From DASQMT01 sp963827335 (GTDB lineage: Bacteria; Actinomycetota; Thermoleophilia; Solirubrobacterales; Solirubrobacteraceae), in contig CAWHAP010000015.1 of the NCBI GenBank assembly GCA_963827335.1, forward strand, positions 1,005,123 to 1,069,122: a stretch of 64,000 bases of DNA, in the 5' to 3' direction. The position numbers were made by a program, and so were the translations under genes. Numbering within the stretch: position 1 is the first letter of the stretch; each line of letters begins with the position of its first letter. The notes below the pieces were generated by a model. It worked only from the letters and a program-made list of their open reading frames with translations. It made no database searches and was not told where the DNA came from. This document shows positions 1 to 8,179 of this stretch, piece by piece.

Positions 1-461
1 GGCCCGGTGATCCAGCGGTCCTCGGGCCCGCCCGCGAACACGGTCGGGCGCGGTGCGGTCAGGTCGAGCTCGAGGCCCGGCTTGAGCACGACGGCGCGGC
101 CGCCGCGGCGCAGGCTCACGCGCACGCGGTAGAGGCCCTCCGGGGCGCGCGCGCCCTCGGCCGTCGTCCCGTCCCAGGCCACACGGACCGACTTCTTGCG
201 CACGGCGGGGACGGCGCGCGCGAGCCGCTTGACCTCCGTCCCGTTGACGTCGACGATCGCGATGGTCACGTCATCGTCCTTGCGCACCCGGACGCGGATC
301 TGGCTGACGTCGCGCCGGCCGTCGCCGTTCGGCGAGAAGTGTCGCGTGATCTTCTTGATCACCGCGACCTGCGGCGCGCTCTTGAGCCGCTGCGCGACGA
401 AGAACGCCGCGAAGGTCGCGACGACGAGCAGGAGGAAGACGGCGCGGGCGGGGCGGCTCAA
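1..461 (-). CDS. Membrane-anchored protein with FlgD Ig-like domain (partial, C-terminus outside window)
   Basis: The reverse strand reads an N-terminal hydrophobic segment (about residues 7-23, AVFLLLVVATFAAFF) followed by an extracytoplasmic region. Its HFSPNGDGRRD motif and the later segment WDGTTAEG...PEGLYRVRV are typical of FlgD-type Ig-like (CHU_C-like) domains. The start is taken as TTG at 461-459, because the in-frame ATG upstream (near 486) is followed by a TAG directly before the TTG. It lies just downstream of the LytR_C gene on the same strand. The frame is open to base 1, so domain number and function beyond a secreted or anchored Ig-fold protein cannot be judged. A cell-wall role is inferred from the neighbours only. 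Confidence 0.6.
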   Translation of the reverse strand, partial: MSRPARAVFLLLVVATFAAFFVAQRLKSAPQVAVIKKITRHFSPNGDGRRDVSQIRVRVRKDDDVTIAIVDVNGTEVKRLARAVPAVRKKSVRVAWDGTTAEGARAPEGLYRVRVSLRRGGRAVVLKPGLELDLTAPRPTVFAGGPEDRWITG

Positions 462-492
462 CTAGATGCGAGTCGGGGAATCACGCATCTAG
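462..492. repeat. Perfect 9-bp inverted repeat between two minus-strand genes
   Basis: CTAGATGCG (462-470) and CGCATCTAG (484-492) are exact reverse complements separated by 13 nt. The right arm contains the stop codon of the LytR_C gene and the left arm touches the TTG start of the next gene. A hairpin here could act as an intercistronic structure that limits read-through or translation of the downstream gene. There is no T-tract, so a classical terminator is not supported. Confidence 0.5.
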
Positions 493-1943
493 GGCGCCTG
501 GTCGGCGCCGGCGAGCACCACGACGTCGGCGTCGGGCGCGATGGCCTGCGTCTCGGAGTCGATCGCCTCGACCTGGTCGATCGACAGCAGCCGCGCGACC
601 TGCTGGGCCGAGGCGCGCATGCCGTCGGCGTAGTAGACGACCGAGTCGTCGATCGTCTGGTCGCGCGTGTTCGTCTCGGAGATGCCGCGCACGTAGCCCT
701 CCTGCGCGACCTCGTCGGCGATGCGGCCGGCCAGGCCGGTGAATGTGGTGCCGTTCAGCACGGCCACGTTCGTCTCGCCGCGCGGCGCGGCCTGGGCGGT
801 GCTCCCGCCGCCGTCGCCCGGCTCCGCGGTCTGGGTGGGCGGCGGCGCGGCCTCGTTGGGCGGGGGCGGGCTCTCGTCGCCCCCGACGAGCTGGGCGATC
901 AGGAACGTGCCGCCGCCGAGGATCAGCACGACGAGGCCGACGATCAGGGCGATCGTGCCGCCGGAGCGCTCGCGCGGCGCGCGCGTGGCGCCGCGGCGCG
1001 GCGCGGTCGCGCCGGGCCGGCGCGGGCCGCCACGGCCGCCGGCGACGGCGGAGGGCTTGGACTGGCGCAGCGGCATCGGCGCCGGGCGCGGCGCGACGCC
1101 GACGCGCTGGGCGGGCGTGACGCGCGGGACGCCGCCGGCGCTCGGGACCTCGCCCGCGACCGAGGCCGCCGGCGCGGGCTCGGCGGGGGCCGGCTCCTCA
1201 GGCGCGACGTCAGGCGCGTCGGCCCCGGCGGGCGCGTCCGCGGCGGGCGGCGCGCCCTCGGGCGCCACGGCTTCGGCGGGCGCCACGGCTTCGGCGGGCG
1301 CGTCGTCTGGAGCGGTGTCGGCGGGCGCATCCGGCGCGGGGGCGTCGGGGGGCGCGGCCTCGGTGGCGTCGGTCTCGCCGGACGCGTCGGCCTCGGCGGG
1401 CTGCGCCTCGGCGGCCTGCGCGCCCTCCTCGGTGCGCGGCGCTTCCGCGGGGGCGGCGGCGCCGTTCGGCGAGGCCGCGGCCGGCTCGGCGCCCTCCCCG
1501 GCGGGCGCCACGGCGCCGTTCGCGGGCGGTGCGCCCGCGGCGGCCTCGCCCTCCGCCGGCGCGGCGGGGACGTTGCCGTTCGTGGTGGGCTCGTCCTGCT
1601 CGACCGCCTCGGCGAGCTCGGTCGCCTGACTCCCGGCCGCCGTCTGGGGTGCCGGCATCTCCGCGAGGCGCCGCGGCGGGGCGATCGCGCCCGGCTTGGC
1701 GGGCGCCCCGGGAGGCGCCGGCGCGCGGCGCGCGACGGTGGCCGTCGCCTGCGCGACGACCCGCTGCTCGAGCTCCCGCGCGCGCTCCGGCGCGCGGCCC
1801 GCCCACTCGCGCAGGCGCTTGAGCTCGCGGGCCTGCGAGAAGTACAGCAACGAGAGCACGGCCAGGCCGAGGAAGCAGGCGATGCTGACGTAGGCGCCGT
1901 ACTTCTCGATCTGGTCCTGGACGGAGAACGCGAGCAGAACCAT
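489..1943 (-). CDS. LytR_C-domain protein with two membrane segments and long Pro/Ala linker
   Basis: 484 residues starting at ATG 1943 (MVLLAFSVQDQIEKYG). There is a membrane segment near residues 17-34, then a short charged helical stretch (about 40-65), and a very long Ala/Pro/Glu-rich low-complexity linker (about 80-290). A second membrane segment lies near 330-352, followed by a C-terminal LytR_C-type domain (about 391-480; NVAVLNGTTFTGLAG, then VVYYADG and a final VVVLAGAD). LytR_C domains accompany cell-wall polymer ligases, but no LytR-CpsA-Psr catalytic domain is present. A structural or scaffolding role at the envelope is therefore inferred. The linker contains short direct DNA repeats near 1267-1302. 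It follows the sugar dehydratase gene by 17 nt on the same strand. Confidence 0.75.
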   Translation of the reverse strand: MVLLAFSVQDQIEKYGAYVSIACFLGLAVLSLLYFSQARELKRLREWAGRAPERARELEQRVVAQATATVARRAPAPPGAPAKPGAIAPPRRLAEMPAPQTAAGSQATELAEAVEQDEPTTNGNVPAAPAEGEAAAGAPPANGAVAPAGEGAEPAAASPNGAAAPAEAPRTEEGAQAAEAQPAEADASGETDATEAAPPDAPAPDAPADTAPDDAPAEAVAPAEAVAPEGAPPAADAPAGADAPDVAPEEPAPAEPAPAASVAGEVPSAGGVPRVTPAQRVGVAPRPAPMPLRQSKPSAVAGGRGGPRRPGATAPRRGATRAPRERSGGTIALIVGLVVLILGGGTFLIAQLVGGDESPPPPNEAAPPPTQTAEPGDGGGSTAQAAPRGETNVAVLNGTTFTGLAGRIADEVAQEGYVRGISETNTRDQTIDDSVVYYADGMRASAQQVARLLSIDQVEAIDSETQAIAPDADVVVLAGADQAP

Positions 1944-1960
1944 GTGGAGCGCCGTTGATT

Positions 1961-3922
1961 CTAGGCGCCGTCCCGGCTGCCAGGCGCGTCCGCGGTCACG
2001 GCGGTGCTCGGATCGAGCGCGGGCGGCACCTGCCGGACGGCCGCGAGCTCGCCCACCTTGGCGGCCAGCGCGGCCGCGTCGCCGTCGAGGACGAGCCAGT
2101 TCACGGCATCGAAGGTCTCCTGCTCCCAGGCGGGATCGAGGCGCGGGTGCTCGGCGCGCAGGATCTTCTGCGACGGGGTCGGCTGCGGGCGCTCGTAGGG
2201 GTTGAAGAGCTCCTCGTGGAGCTTCTCGCCCGGGCGCGCGCCGATCACCTCGACCGCGATGTCGCGATCGGGCTCGAGGCCCGAGAGCCGGATCATGTCG
2301 CGCGCGAGGTCGATGATCTTCACGGGCTCGCCCATCTCGAGCACGAAGACCTCGCCGCCCTGGACGAGCGAGCCCGAGCGGATCACGAGCTGGACCGCCT
2401 CCGGGATCGTCATGAAGTAGCGGGTCATGTCGCGGTGCGTGACCGTGACGGGGCCGCCGGCCGCGATCTGGCGGCGGAAGATCGGCACGACGGAGCCCGA
2501 CGAGCCGAGCACGTTGCCGAAGCGGACCGCGCAGAACGCCGTCTCGGGGAAGCGCTGCTCGGCCGCCTCGATCGCCCACTCGGCCAGCGCCTTGGACGCG
2601 CCCATGACCGTCTTGGGCCGCACGGCCTTGTCCGTCGAGACGAGCACGAAGGCCTTGACCCCGTGCTCGCCGGCCACCTGGCACATCAGGCGCGTGGCCA
2701 GCGCGTTGTTGCGCACGGCCTCGACGGGGTTCTCCTCCATCAGGTGGACGTGCTTGTAGGCGGCGGCGTGGAAGACGATCGCGGGCCGGTGCTCGGTGAA
2801 CACCTCGCGCATCCGCTCGCCCTCCTTGCAGTCGGCGAGCACGGCGACGGTGTTGAGCACGTGCCGGTCCTCGACCAGCTCGCGCCGGATCGAGAACAGG
2901 TTGTCCTCCGCGTGGTCGAGCAGGACGAGCTTGCTCGGGCCGACGCGCGCGATCTGCCGGCACAGCTCCCCGCCGATCGAGCCGCCGGCGCCCGTGACGA
3001 GCACGACGCGCCCGGTCAGGTAGCCGCCGACGCGGTCGAGGTCCATCCGCACCGGCTCCCGGCCGAGGATGTCCTCGACCTCGACCTTGCGGACCTGGCG
3101 CAGGAGCCGGTCGCCGGTCTGCAGCAGCTCGAACACGGTCGGCATCGTCCGCACCGGCACGCCGCGGTCGCGGCACGCGGCGACGACGCGGGCGCGCATC
3201 GTGCCCGGGGCGGAGGGCACCGCGATGAGCACCTCGTCGGGCTCGACGTCCTCCAGCACGCGCGGCAGCTCCGACGTCGTGCCGAGCACGGAGAGCCCGC
3301 GGTCGATCCGCGCGCTCTGCTTGCGCGGGTCGTCGTCGACGAACCCCACGGGGCGGTAGCCGAGCTCGGGGTTGCGCAGGATCTCGCGCAGGAGCAGCCG
3401 GCCGCCGTCGCCGGCGCCGACGATCACCACCGAGCGGGCGTCGCGCCGCGCGCGGAAGCCGCGCAGCGGGCGCTCGTAGAGCAGGTGCACGGCGAAGCGC
3501 GCGCCGCCGATGAAGACGAGCAGCATCAGCCCGTAGAGGACGAGCACGCCGGCGGGCACGTTGACCGACGTGAAGCGCTCGCCGTCGAAGAGCAGGCGCG
3601 GCTGGACGACCGCGACGTAGGCGACGAGCGCGAGCGTGGCGACCACGACGGCGTTGGCGATCTGCAGGTAGTCGCGCTGCGTCGCGTAGCGCATCCAGTG
3701 CCGGTAGAGGCCGAACAGCGCGAAGACGAAGACGCTGCCGACGATCACGAACCCGATCGTGCGCGCGAACAGGTCCTGGTAGAGGTCGGAGACCTCGCCG
3801 TCGAAACGCAGCTGGAACGCGAGGTAGTAGGCGAGCGCGGCCAACCCGGCGTCCACCACCACCTGGGGCAGGCTGTGACGGTGGATCGGGAGGGCCGTCG
3901 CCAGGCGGATCCGCCGGCGCAT
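1961..3922 (-). CDS. Membrane nucleotide-sugar 4,6-dehydratase (FlaA1/WbpM/CapD family)
   Basis: 653 residues. Four hydrophobic segments occupy roughly residues 20-150, followed by a CoA-binding-like Rossmann domain beginning near VVIVGAGDGG. Next comes the catalytic extended SDR domain with the nucleotide motif VLVTGAGGSIGGE near residue 310. The catalytic segment STDKAVRPKTVMGASKA shows Met where most SDR enzymes have Tyr, the S-M-K variant described for the long WbpM-type enzymes. The motif MTRYFMTIPEA is also typical. The family forms UDP-4-keto-6-deoxy sugars for polysaccharides or protein glycans at the inner membrane face. The exact substrate cannot be read. Given the flagellar island nearby, a link to flagellin glycan precursors is possible but inferred. 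Confidence 0.9.
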   Translation of the reverse strand: MRRRIRLATALPIHRHSLPQVVVDAGLAALAYYLAFQLRFDGEVSDLYQDLFARTIGFVIVGSVFVFALFGLYRHWMRYATQRDYLQIANAVVVATLALVAYVAVVQPRLLFDGERFTSVNVPAGVLVLYGLMLLVFIGGARFAVHLLYERPLRGFRARRDARSVVIVGAGDGGRLLLREILRNPELGYRPVGFVDDDPRKQSARIDRGLSVLGTTSELPRVLEDVEPDEVLIAVPSAPGTMRARVVAACRDRGVPVRTMPTVFELLQTGDRLLRQVRKVEVEDILGREPVRMDLDRVGGYLTGRVVLVTGAGGSIGGELCRQIARVGPSKLVLLDHAEDNLFSIRRELVEDRHVLNTVAVLADCKEGERMREVFTEHRPAIVFHAAAYKHVHLMEENPVEAVRNNALATRLMCQVAGEHGVKAFVLVSTDKAVRPKTVMGASKALAEWAIEAAEQRFPETAFCAVRFGNVLGSSGSVVPIFRRQIAAGGPVTVTHRDMTRYFMTIPEAVQLVIRSGSLVQGGEVFVLEMGEPVKIIDLARDMIRLSGLEPDRDIAVEVIGARPGEKLHEELFNPYERPQPTPSQKILRAEHPRLDPAWEQETFDAVNWLVLDGDAAALAAKVGELAAVRQVPPALDPSTAVTADAPGSRDGA

Positions 3923-3932
3923 CCGCGCGATT

Positions 3933-4964
3933 CTATCCGCGCGCGCGGATCGCCGGTCCCCGGGCCAGGCCGTCGACGAGCAGGTCGGTGAACGCCTCGG
4001 GGTCGCGGCGCACGCGTCCGGCGCCGGGCGCGGCCTCCGTCCGCTTGACCACCGCGACGTCGTCGGCCCGCTCGAGCCGGCGCAGCCGGCCCTCGGCGAT
4101 CAGCCGCTCGTCGACCGCGCCGAGGCGGCCCTCGAACGTCGTCCACACCGGCGTGCCGAGCGCGACCGCCTCCCGGTTCATCGTCCCGCCGGCGGAGACG
4201 ACGACGTCGGCGAAGGCCACGAGCGACTGCGCGTCGACCGCCCGCTCGGGGATCACGAAGCCGCCGGCCGCCGCCAACTCGGCGCGCTGCTCCGGGGTGC
4301 GGGGGAGCACGACCACCTGGGCCTGGTCGCGCAGCCGCTCGAGCAGCTGCGTGAACAGCGGGTGCTCGAACCGGTGGTAGAGCGAGACGGCCGGCGGGGT
4401 GCGCACGACGGCCAGCGGCGCGGCCGCGTCCAGCCCGAGCTCGGCGAGCACGGCGCGGTCGGGCACGAGGTCGGCGAGGTAGTACTCCTCCTTCAGGCCC
4501 GGGTACGCGCGCAGCTTGCGGGCGCTCGCGCCGTAGCGCGCGAGCCGCTCGGGCGGGATCGCGTCGGGCACGACGACGCGGCGCGCGAGGCGGCAGTTGA
4601 CCGTGTGCTGCACGGTCGCCCACTCGTAGTCGAACGTCGTCGCGCTCGGGATGCCGAGCAGCTTCGCGGCGACCGTGACGTCGTTCGAGCCGTGGCCCAG
4701 CGCGGCGTCGAAGCGCCGGCCCTTGGCCCAGTTCGCGAGCGCCAGCGAGCGCGACGCCAGGCCGAGGCCCTTGGCCGCCAGGCGGCCGCCGCGGTGGCGC
4801 CCGATCGCCTCGTGCGGGATCGCGAAGCGGTCGAGCAGGCCGAGCGTCTGCGCGAAGTCGCGCGCCGTCACGTGCACCTCCGCGCCGCGCCCTTCGAGCG
4901 CACGGATGACCGGTCGCATGACGAGCACGTGCGGGGAGTTCGTCAGGTCGACCCAGATCCGCAT
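3933..4964 (-). CDS. DUF354 family protein (glycosyltransferase-B-like fold)
   Basis: 343 residues from ATG 4964 (MRIWVDLTNSPHV), the characteristic DUF354 start. Later family segments are visible: ALGHGSNDVTVAAKLLGIP, YPGLKEEYYL, and the C-terminal SAGGTMNREAVALGTPVWTTF, which resembles the donor-binding part of GT-B enzymes. Function is not experimentally defined for most members, but genomic neighbours are usually polysaccharide genes, as here (the sugar dehydratase follows 10 nt downstream). An upstream ATG at 4991 would add nine residues. I prefer 4964 because family members start at the MxIWxD motif. Confidence 0.85.
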   Translation of the reverse strand: MRIWVDLTNSPHVLVMRPVIRALEGRGAEVHVTARDFAQTLGLLDRFAIPHEAIGRHRGGRLAAKGLGLASRSLALANWAKGRRFDAALGHGSNDVTVAAKLLGIPSATTFDYEWATVQHTVNCRLARRVVVPDAIPPERLARYGASARKLRAYPGLKEEYYLADLVPDRAVLAELGLDAAAPLAVVRTPPAVSLYHRFEHPLFTQLLERLRDQAQVVVLPRTPEQRAELAAAGGFVIPERAVDAQSLVAFADVVVSAGGTMNREAVALGTPVWTTFEGRLGAVDERLIAEGRLRRLERADDVAVVKRTEAAPGAGRVRRDPEAFTDLLVDGLARGPAIRARG

Positions 4965-5031
4965 GTGGCGGGAGGACCCTAGAGCAGCCATACTCTGGAA
5001 TGTCGCCCGAACGGGTACGTCCTGGATCACC

Positions 5032-5511
5032 ATGTTCACCTCGCAATCCCTGCGCGCCGTCGTCCCGCCAGGAGCGCTCACGGTCCGTGAGCAGCGGCTC
5101 GACGACGTCGTCCACCAGCTCGACGTGCGCGGGACGCTCGACGCGTCCACGCTCGGCGAGCTCGCGCGCCCGATCGACGCCGCGCTCGCGGGCGGGGTGC
5201 GCTGGCTGATCGTCGACCTCTCGGGCGCCGTCACGGTGGCCGACGAGGCGCTCCGCGCGCTCGTCTCGGCGGCGCGCGCGCTCCGCTCGCGCAAGGGCGA
5301 GCTGATCGTCGCGGGCGCGAGCGCCGACGCCGCGCAGCGGCTCTCGGTGTTCGACGTGGCCCACCGTCCGGGCCAGGCGGCCACGGTCGATCAGGCGATC
5401 ATGATCCTGAAGATGCTGCGCCCCAAGACCGGCGTGGCGCACCCCGTGCAGCCGCGCGCGAAGCAGCGCATCACGTCGCTCACGCTGCCGCGCATCGAGC
5501 CGACGACGTAG
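5032..5511 (+). CDS. STAS-domain protein (anti-sigma factor antagonist-like)
   Basis: 159 residues from ATG 5032. The STAS pattern runs from about residue 18 to 120 (HQLDVRGTLDASTLGELARPID, then WLIVDLSGAVTVADEAL, then GELIVAGAS). In phosphorylatable SpoIIAA-type proteins the loop after the central strand carries D-S-x-G. Here the equivalent stretch is TVADEAL, so the usual Ser is absent and regulation by a partner kinase is doubtful. A basic tail of about 40 residues follows the domain. It is transcribed divergently from the DUF354 gene with a 67-bp gap. Partner proteins are not visible in the window. Confidence 0.75.
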   Translation: MFTSQSLRAVVPPGALTVREQRLDDVVHQLDVRGTLDASTLGELARPIDAALAGGVRWLIVDLSGAVTVADEALRALVSAARALRSRKGELIVAGASADAAQRLSVFDVAHRPGQAATVDQAIMILKMLRPKTGVAHPVQPRAKQRITSLTLPRIEPTT

Positions 5512-5533
5512 CAGCCTTCTACCCTGGGCGCCC

Positions 5534-6187
5534 TTGCCGGTGCTCGCCTCCATCACCGACCCGCTCGTCGAGCTCGCGGTCGACGTCATCGACGCCATGG
5601 GCCTGCCGGGGATCTTCCTGCTGATGGTCGCCGAGAGCGCGTGCATCCCGATCCCGTCGGAGTCGACGTTCCTGTTCGCCGGCTTCAACGTCGCCCGCGG
5701 GGAGTACTCGCTGTTCGCCGTCGTCGCGACGGGCACGGCCGCGAACGTCGTCGGCTCCTGGATCGCCTACGCGGTCGGCTACTACGGGCGCGTCGACATC
5801 CTCGAGAAGCACGGCCGCAAGCTCCACATCAAGCCGTCGCACCTCAAGTGGGCCGACGACTGGTTCGCCCGCTACGGCTCGGCGACCGTGTTCTTCACGC
5901 GCATGCTGCCGATCGTGCGCACGTTCATCTCGCTGCCGGCCGGCGTCGCGCGGATGCCGTTCTGGCGCTTCACGATCCTCACGACGCTGGGCTGCGTGCC
6001 GTGGATCCTCATGCTCACGCTGATCGGGCGCGAGGTCGGCGACAACTGGGAGTCCTGGAAGGACAACCTCCACTACGTGGACTACGCGGTCGCCGCGCTG
6101 CTCGTGCTCGGCGCGCTCTGGCTGTACGTGCGCTGGCGCCGCGGCCGCGCCGCGGCGGTCGAGCCGGCCGCGGATGCGCCGCGCTGA
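5534..6187 (+). CDS. DedA family membrane protein (VTT/SNARE-associated domain)
   Basis: 217 residues starting at TTG 5534, the only suitable start upstream of the conserved segment. The DedA signature is clear: MVAESACIPIPSEST near residue 35, then YGRKLHIK-like helix, FTRMLPIVRTFISLPAGVARM (here split by a short turn), and several membrane segments. DedA proteins are integral membrane proteins implicated in recycling of undecaprenyl phosphate and other phospholipids. The coupling here to a UppP-like gene (14-nt overlap) fits a lipid-carrier recycling role. Conserved Arg and acidic residues in the re-entrant loops are present. Confidence 0.9.
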   Translation: MPVLASITDPLVELAVDVIDAMGLPGIFLLMVAESACIPIPSESTFLFAGFNVARGEYSLFAVVATGTAANVVGSWIAYAVGYYGRVDILEKHGRKLHIKPSHLKWADDWFARYGSATVFFTRMLPIVRTFISLPAGVARMPFWRFTILTTLGCVPWILMLTLIGREVGDNWESWKDNLHYVDYAVAALLVLGALWLYVRWRRGRAAAVEPAADAPR

Positions 6188-6941
6188 GCGCGAGGCGCTC
6201 GCGCTCGGCCTGCTGCACGGTCCCGCCGAGCTCGTGCCGGTCTCCTCGTCCGGCCACGCCGCGGCGCTGCCCTGGCTGCTCGGCTGGGAGCTGGCGGGCT
6301 GGGACGGCGCGCGGCGCAAGGAGCTCGAGGTCGCCCTGCACGCCGGCACGGCCGCGGCGCTGCTGCTGATCCTGCGGCCGCCGGTGCGCCCTGCACTGCT
6401 CGCCGCCGCCGTCGTCCCGCCGGCGCTCGCCGGGCTGCTGCTGGAGCAGCCGATCGAGGAGCGGCTCGGCACGCCGGCGACGCTCGCCGGCGGCCTGCTC
6501 GCCGGGGCGGCGGCGCTCGTCCTGGCCGACCGGTCGCCGGGCGGGCGGCGCGCCGCGGACGCGGGCGTGCGCGACGGGCTCTGGCTCGGCGCGGCGCAGG
6601 CGGCGGCGCTCGTCCCGGGCGTGTCGCGCAACGGCGCGACGCTCGCCGCGGCGCGGGCCCGCGGCTTTGCGCGCGCGGACGCGTCGCGCCTCTCCTGGGA
6701 GGTCGCCCTGCCCGTCCTCGTCGGCGCGACCGCGCTCAAGGGCGCGCGGATCGCGGGGGTGGGAGGCGGGGACCGCCGGCGCGCGCCGCTCGCGGCCGGG
6801 GCGGCCGCCGCGTTCGCCTCGACGCTCGCCACCGCGCGGGCCGTGGGCATCGAGCGCCGCCGTCCGCTGTGGCCGTGGGCCGCCTGGCGGGCCGCGCTGG
6901 CGGGCGTCATCCTCGCCGTGCGCCAGAATCGCGGGCGATGA
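6174..6941 (+). CDS. Divergent undecaprenyl-diphosphatase (UppP/BacA family)
   Basis: 255 residues from ATG 6174, overlapping the DedA gene by 14 nt. UppP family motif 1 is recognisable as HGPAELVPVSSSGH and motif 2 as PGVSRNGATLAAAR. In the enzyme family motif 1 is usually E-G-x-T-E-F-L-P-V-S-S-T-G-H. The first Glu is replaced by His here, while the second Glu, the Ser residues, the His and the motif-2 Arg are kept. The protein is a little shorter than typical members (about 270) and very rich in Ala and Leu. It probably dephosphorylates undecaprenyl pyrophosphate at the membrane, but the altered motif makes activity less certain. Confidence 0.8.
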   Translation: MRRAEREALALGLLHGPAELVPVSSSGHAAALPWLLGWELAGWDGARRKELEVALHAGTAAALLLILRPPVRPALLAAAVVPPALAGLLLEQPIEERLGTPATLAGGLLAGAAALVLADRSPGGRRAADAGVRDGLWLGAAQAAALVPGVSRNGATLAAARARGFARADASRLSWEVALPVLVGATALKGARIAGVGGGDRRRAPLAAGAAAAFASTLATARAVGIERRRPLWPWAAWRAALAGVILAVRQNRGR

Positions 6942-7966
6942 GCGACTCCTACGCACGGGCGGGCGTCGACGTGGGCGCCGCCGACCGGGCGATCGGCGCG
7001 CTCGTCGGCGTGCTGCGCACGATCGACACGGGCCGCGCCTCGCGCGTCGTCCCGCTCCCCGGCCACTACGCCGCCGTGCTCGAGGTGGCGCCCAACCTCG
7101 GCATCGCCGTCGGCACGGACGGCGTCGGCTCCAAGCTGATCGTCGCCGAGCGCACCGGCCGCTACGACACGGTCGGGATCGACTGCGTCGCGATGAACGT
7201 CAACGACGTCGTCTGCGTGGGCGCCGAGCCGTTCGCGCTGCTCGACTACCTGGCCGTCGAGCAGACGGACCCGGACGTGTTCGCGGCGCTCGCCCGCGGC
7301 CTCAAGGCGGGTGCGGAGCAGGCGGGCGTCGAGATCCCCGGCGGCGAGGTCGCCGTGCTGCCCGAGCTGATCCAGGGCCATCCCTCGCCCGGCGGCTTCG
7401 ACCTGACGGCCGCCTGCTTCGGCACGGTCGCGCTCGACGGGATCGTCACGGGCCGCGCCTGCGCGCCCGGCGACGCGCTGATCGGCCTGCCGTCGAGCGG
7501 GCTGCACTCGAACGGCTACACGCTCGCGCGCCGCGTCCTGGAGCCGCTCGGCCTCGACACGCGGCCGGAGGGCCTCGGCGGCGCCTCGGTCGCGGACGTC
7601 CTGCTCGAGCCCACGGTGATCTACGTGCGCGCCGTGCTCGCGCTGCTGCGCTCCGGGCTGCCGGCGCACGGCCTCGCGCACATCACCGGCGGCGGCCTCG
7701 CCAACCTGCTGCGGCTCAACCCGGACGTGGGCTACGCGATCGAGGACCCGCTGCCCGTGCCCCCGGTGTTCGGCCTGATCCGCACGGAGGGCGGCGTGCC
7801 CGAGGCCGAGCTGTGGGACGTCTTCAACATGGGCTGCGGCTTCGTTGTCGTCGTCCCCGAGGACGCCGCCGGTGAGGCGGCCGCGCTGCTGGCGGCGCAC
7901 CACCCCGGCGCGCGCCGCATCGGGAGCGTCACGGCCGAGGCGGGAGCGGTGCGGGCGCCGGTGTAG
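6938..7966 (+). CDS. purM: Phosphoribosylformylglycinamidine cyclo-ligase (AIR synthetase)
   Basis: 342 residues from ATG 6938, sharing ATGA with the end of the UppP-like gene. The protein begins SYARAGVDVGAADRAI and carries the ATP/Mg motif GTDGVGSK near residue 61, MNVNDVVCVGAEPFALLDY, PSSGLHSNGYTLARR and the C-terminal HITGGGLANLLR and FNMGCGF segments. All of these are diagnostic for PurM. It closes the imidazole ring in step five of purine biosynthesis in the cytosol. No other pur gene is in the window, so it is either a lone locus or linked to genes outside. Confidence 0.97.
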   Translation: MSDSYARAGVDVGAADRAIGALVGVLRTIDTGRASRVVPLPGHYAAVLEVAPNLGIAVGTDGVGSKLIVAERTGRYDTVGIDCVAMNVNDVVCVGAEPFALLDYLAVEQTDPDVFAALARGLKAGAEQAGVEIPGGEVAVLPELIQGHPSPGGFDLTAACFGTVALDGIVTGRACAPGDALIGLPSSGLHSNGYTLARRVLEPLGLDTRPEGLGGASVADVLLEPTVIYVRAVLALLRSGLPAHGLAHITGGGLANLLRLNPDVGYAIEDPLPVPPVFGLIRTEGGVPEAELWDVFNMGCGFVVVVPEDAAGEAAALLAAHHPGARRIGSVTAEAGAVRAPV

Positions 7967-7974
7967 GGCGGGCG

Positions 7975-8145
7975 AACGTCAACACCGGCATTGAGGGGCG
8001 GGTTCGGCGGCTGGGGCAGCGTCATTGGCGAATTGACCGCGCTATAGGGGGGTCAAGTCGCCAACCACACGGCATGGAAGCGCTTCCACGCCCCGCGAGC
8101 CGCCACTTCCAACCGACCCGCCTCCTCAATGCGGGTGTTGACGTT
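7975..8145. repeat. 171-bp nested inverted-repeat element between convergent genes
   Basis: The outer arms 7975-8007 and 8113-8145 are imperfect reverse complements, including an almost exact stretch AACGTCAACACC / GGTGTTGACGTT with matching CATTGAGG / CCTCAATG. Inside lies a second inverted repeat, 8025-8038 and 8051-8064 (14 bp, one mismatch apart from the outermost pair). A perfect 14-bp palindrome TGGAAGCGCTTCCA sits at 8075-8088. The element fills most of the 213-bp gap between purM and the convergent minus-strand gene ending at 8180. It may be a bidirectional terminator, a structured RNA gene or a small MITE-like element with terminal inverted repeats. No open frame or transposase is present. 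Confidence 0.6.
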
Positions 8146-8179
8146 GGCCGGCGCCCGCCACACCGCCGCGAGGACGCCT

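Noticed and set aside
8031..8046. TTGACC and TATAGG inside the nested repeat as a promoter
   Set aside because: Spacing is only four bases, far too short for -35/-10 boxes.
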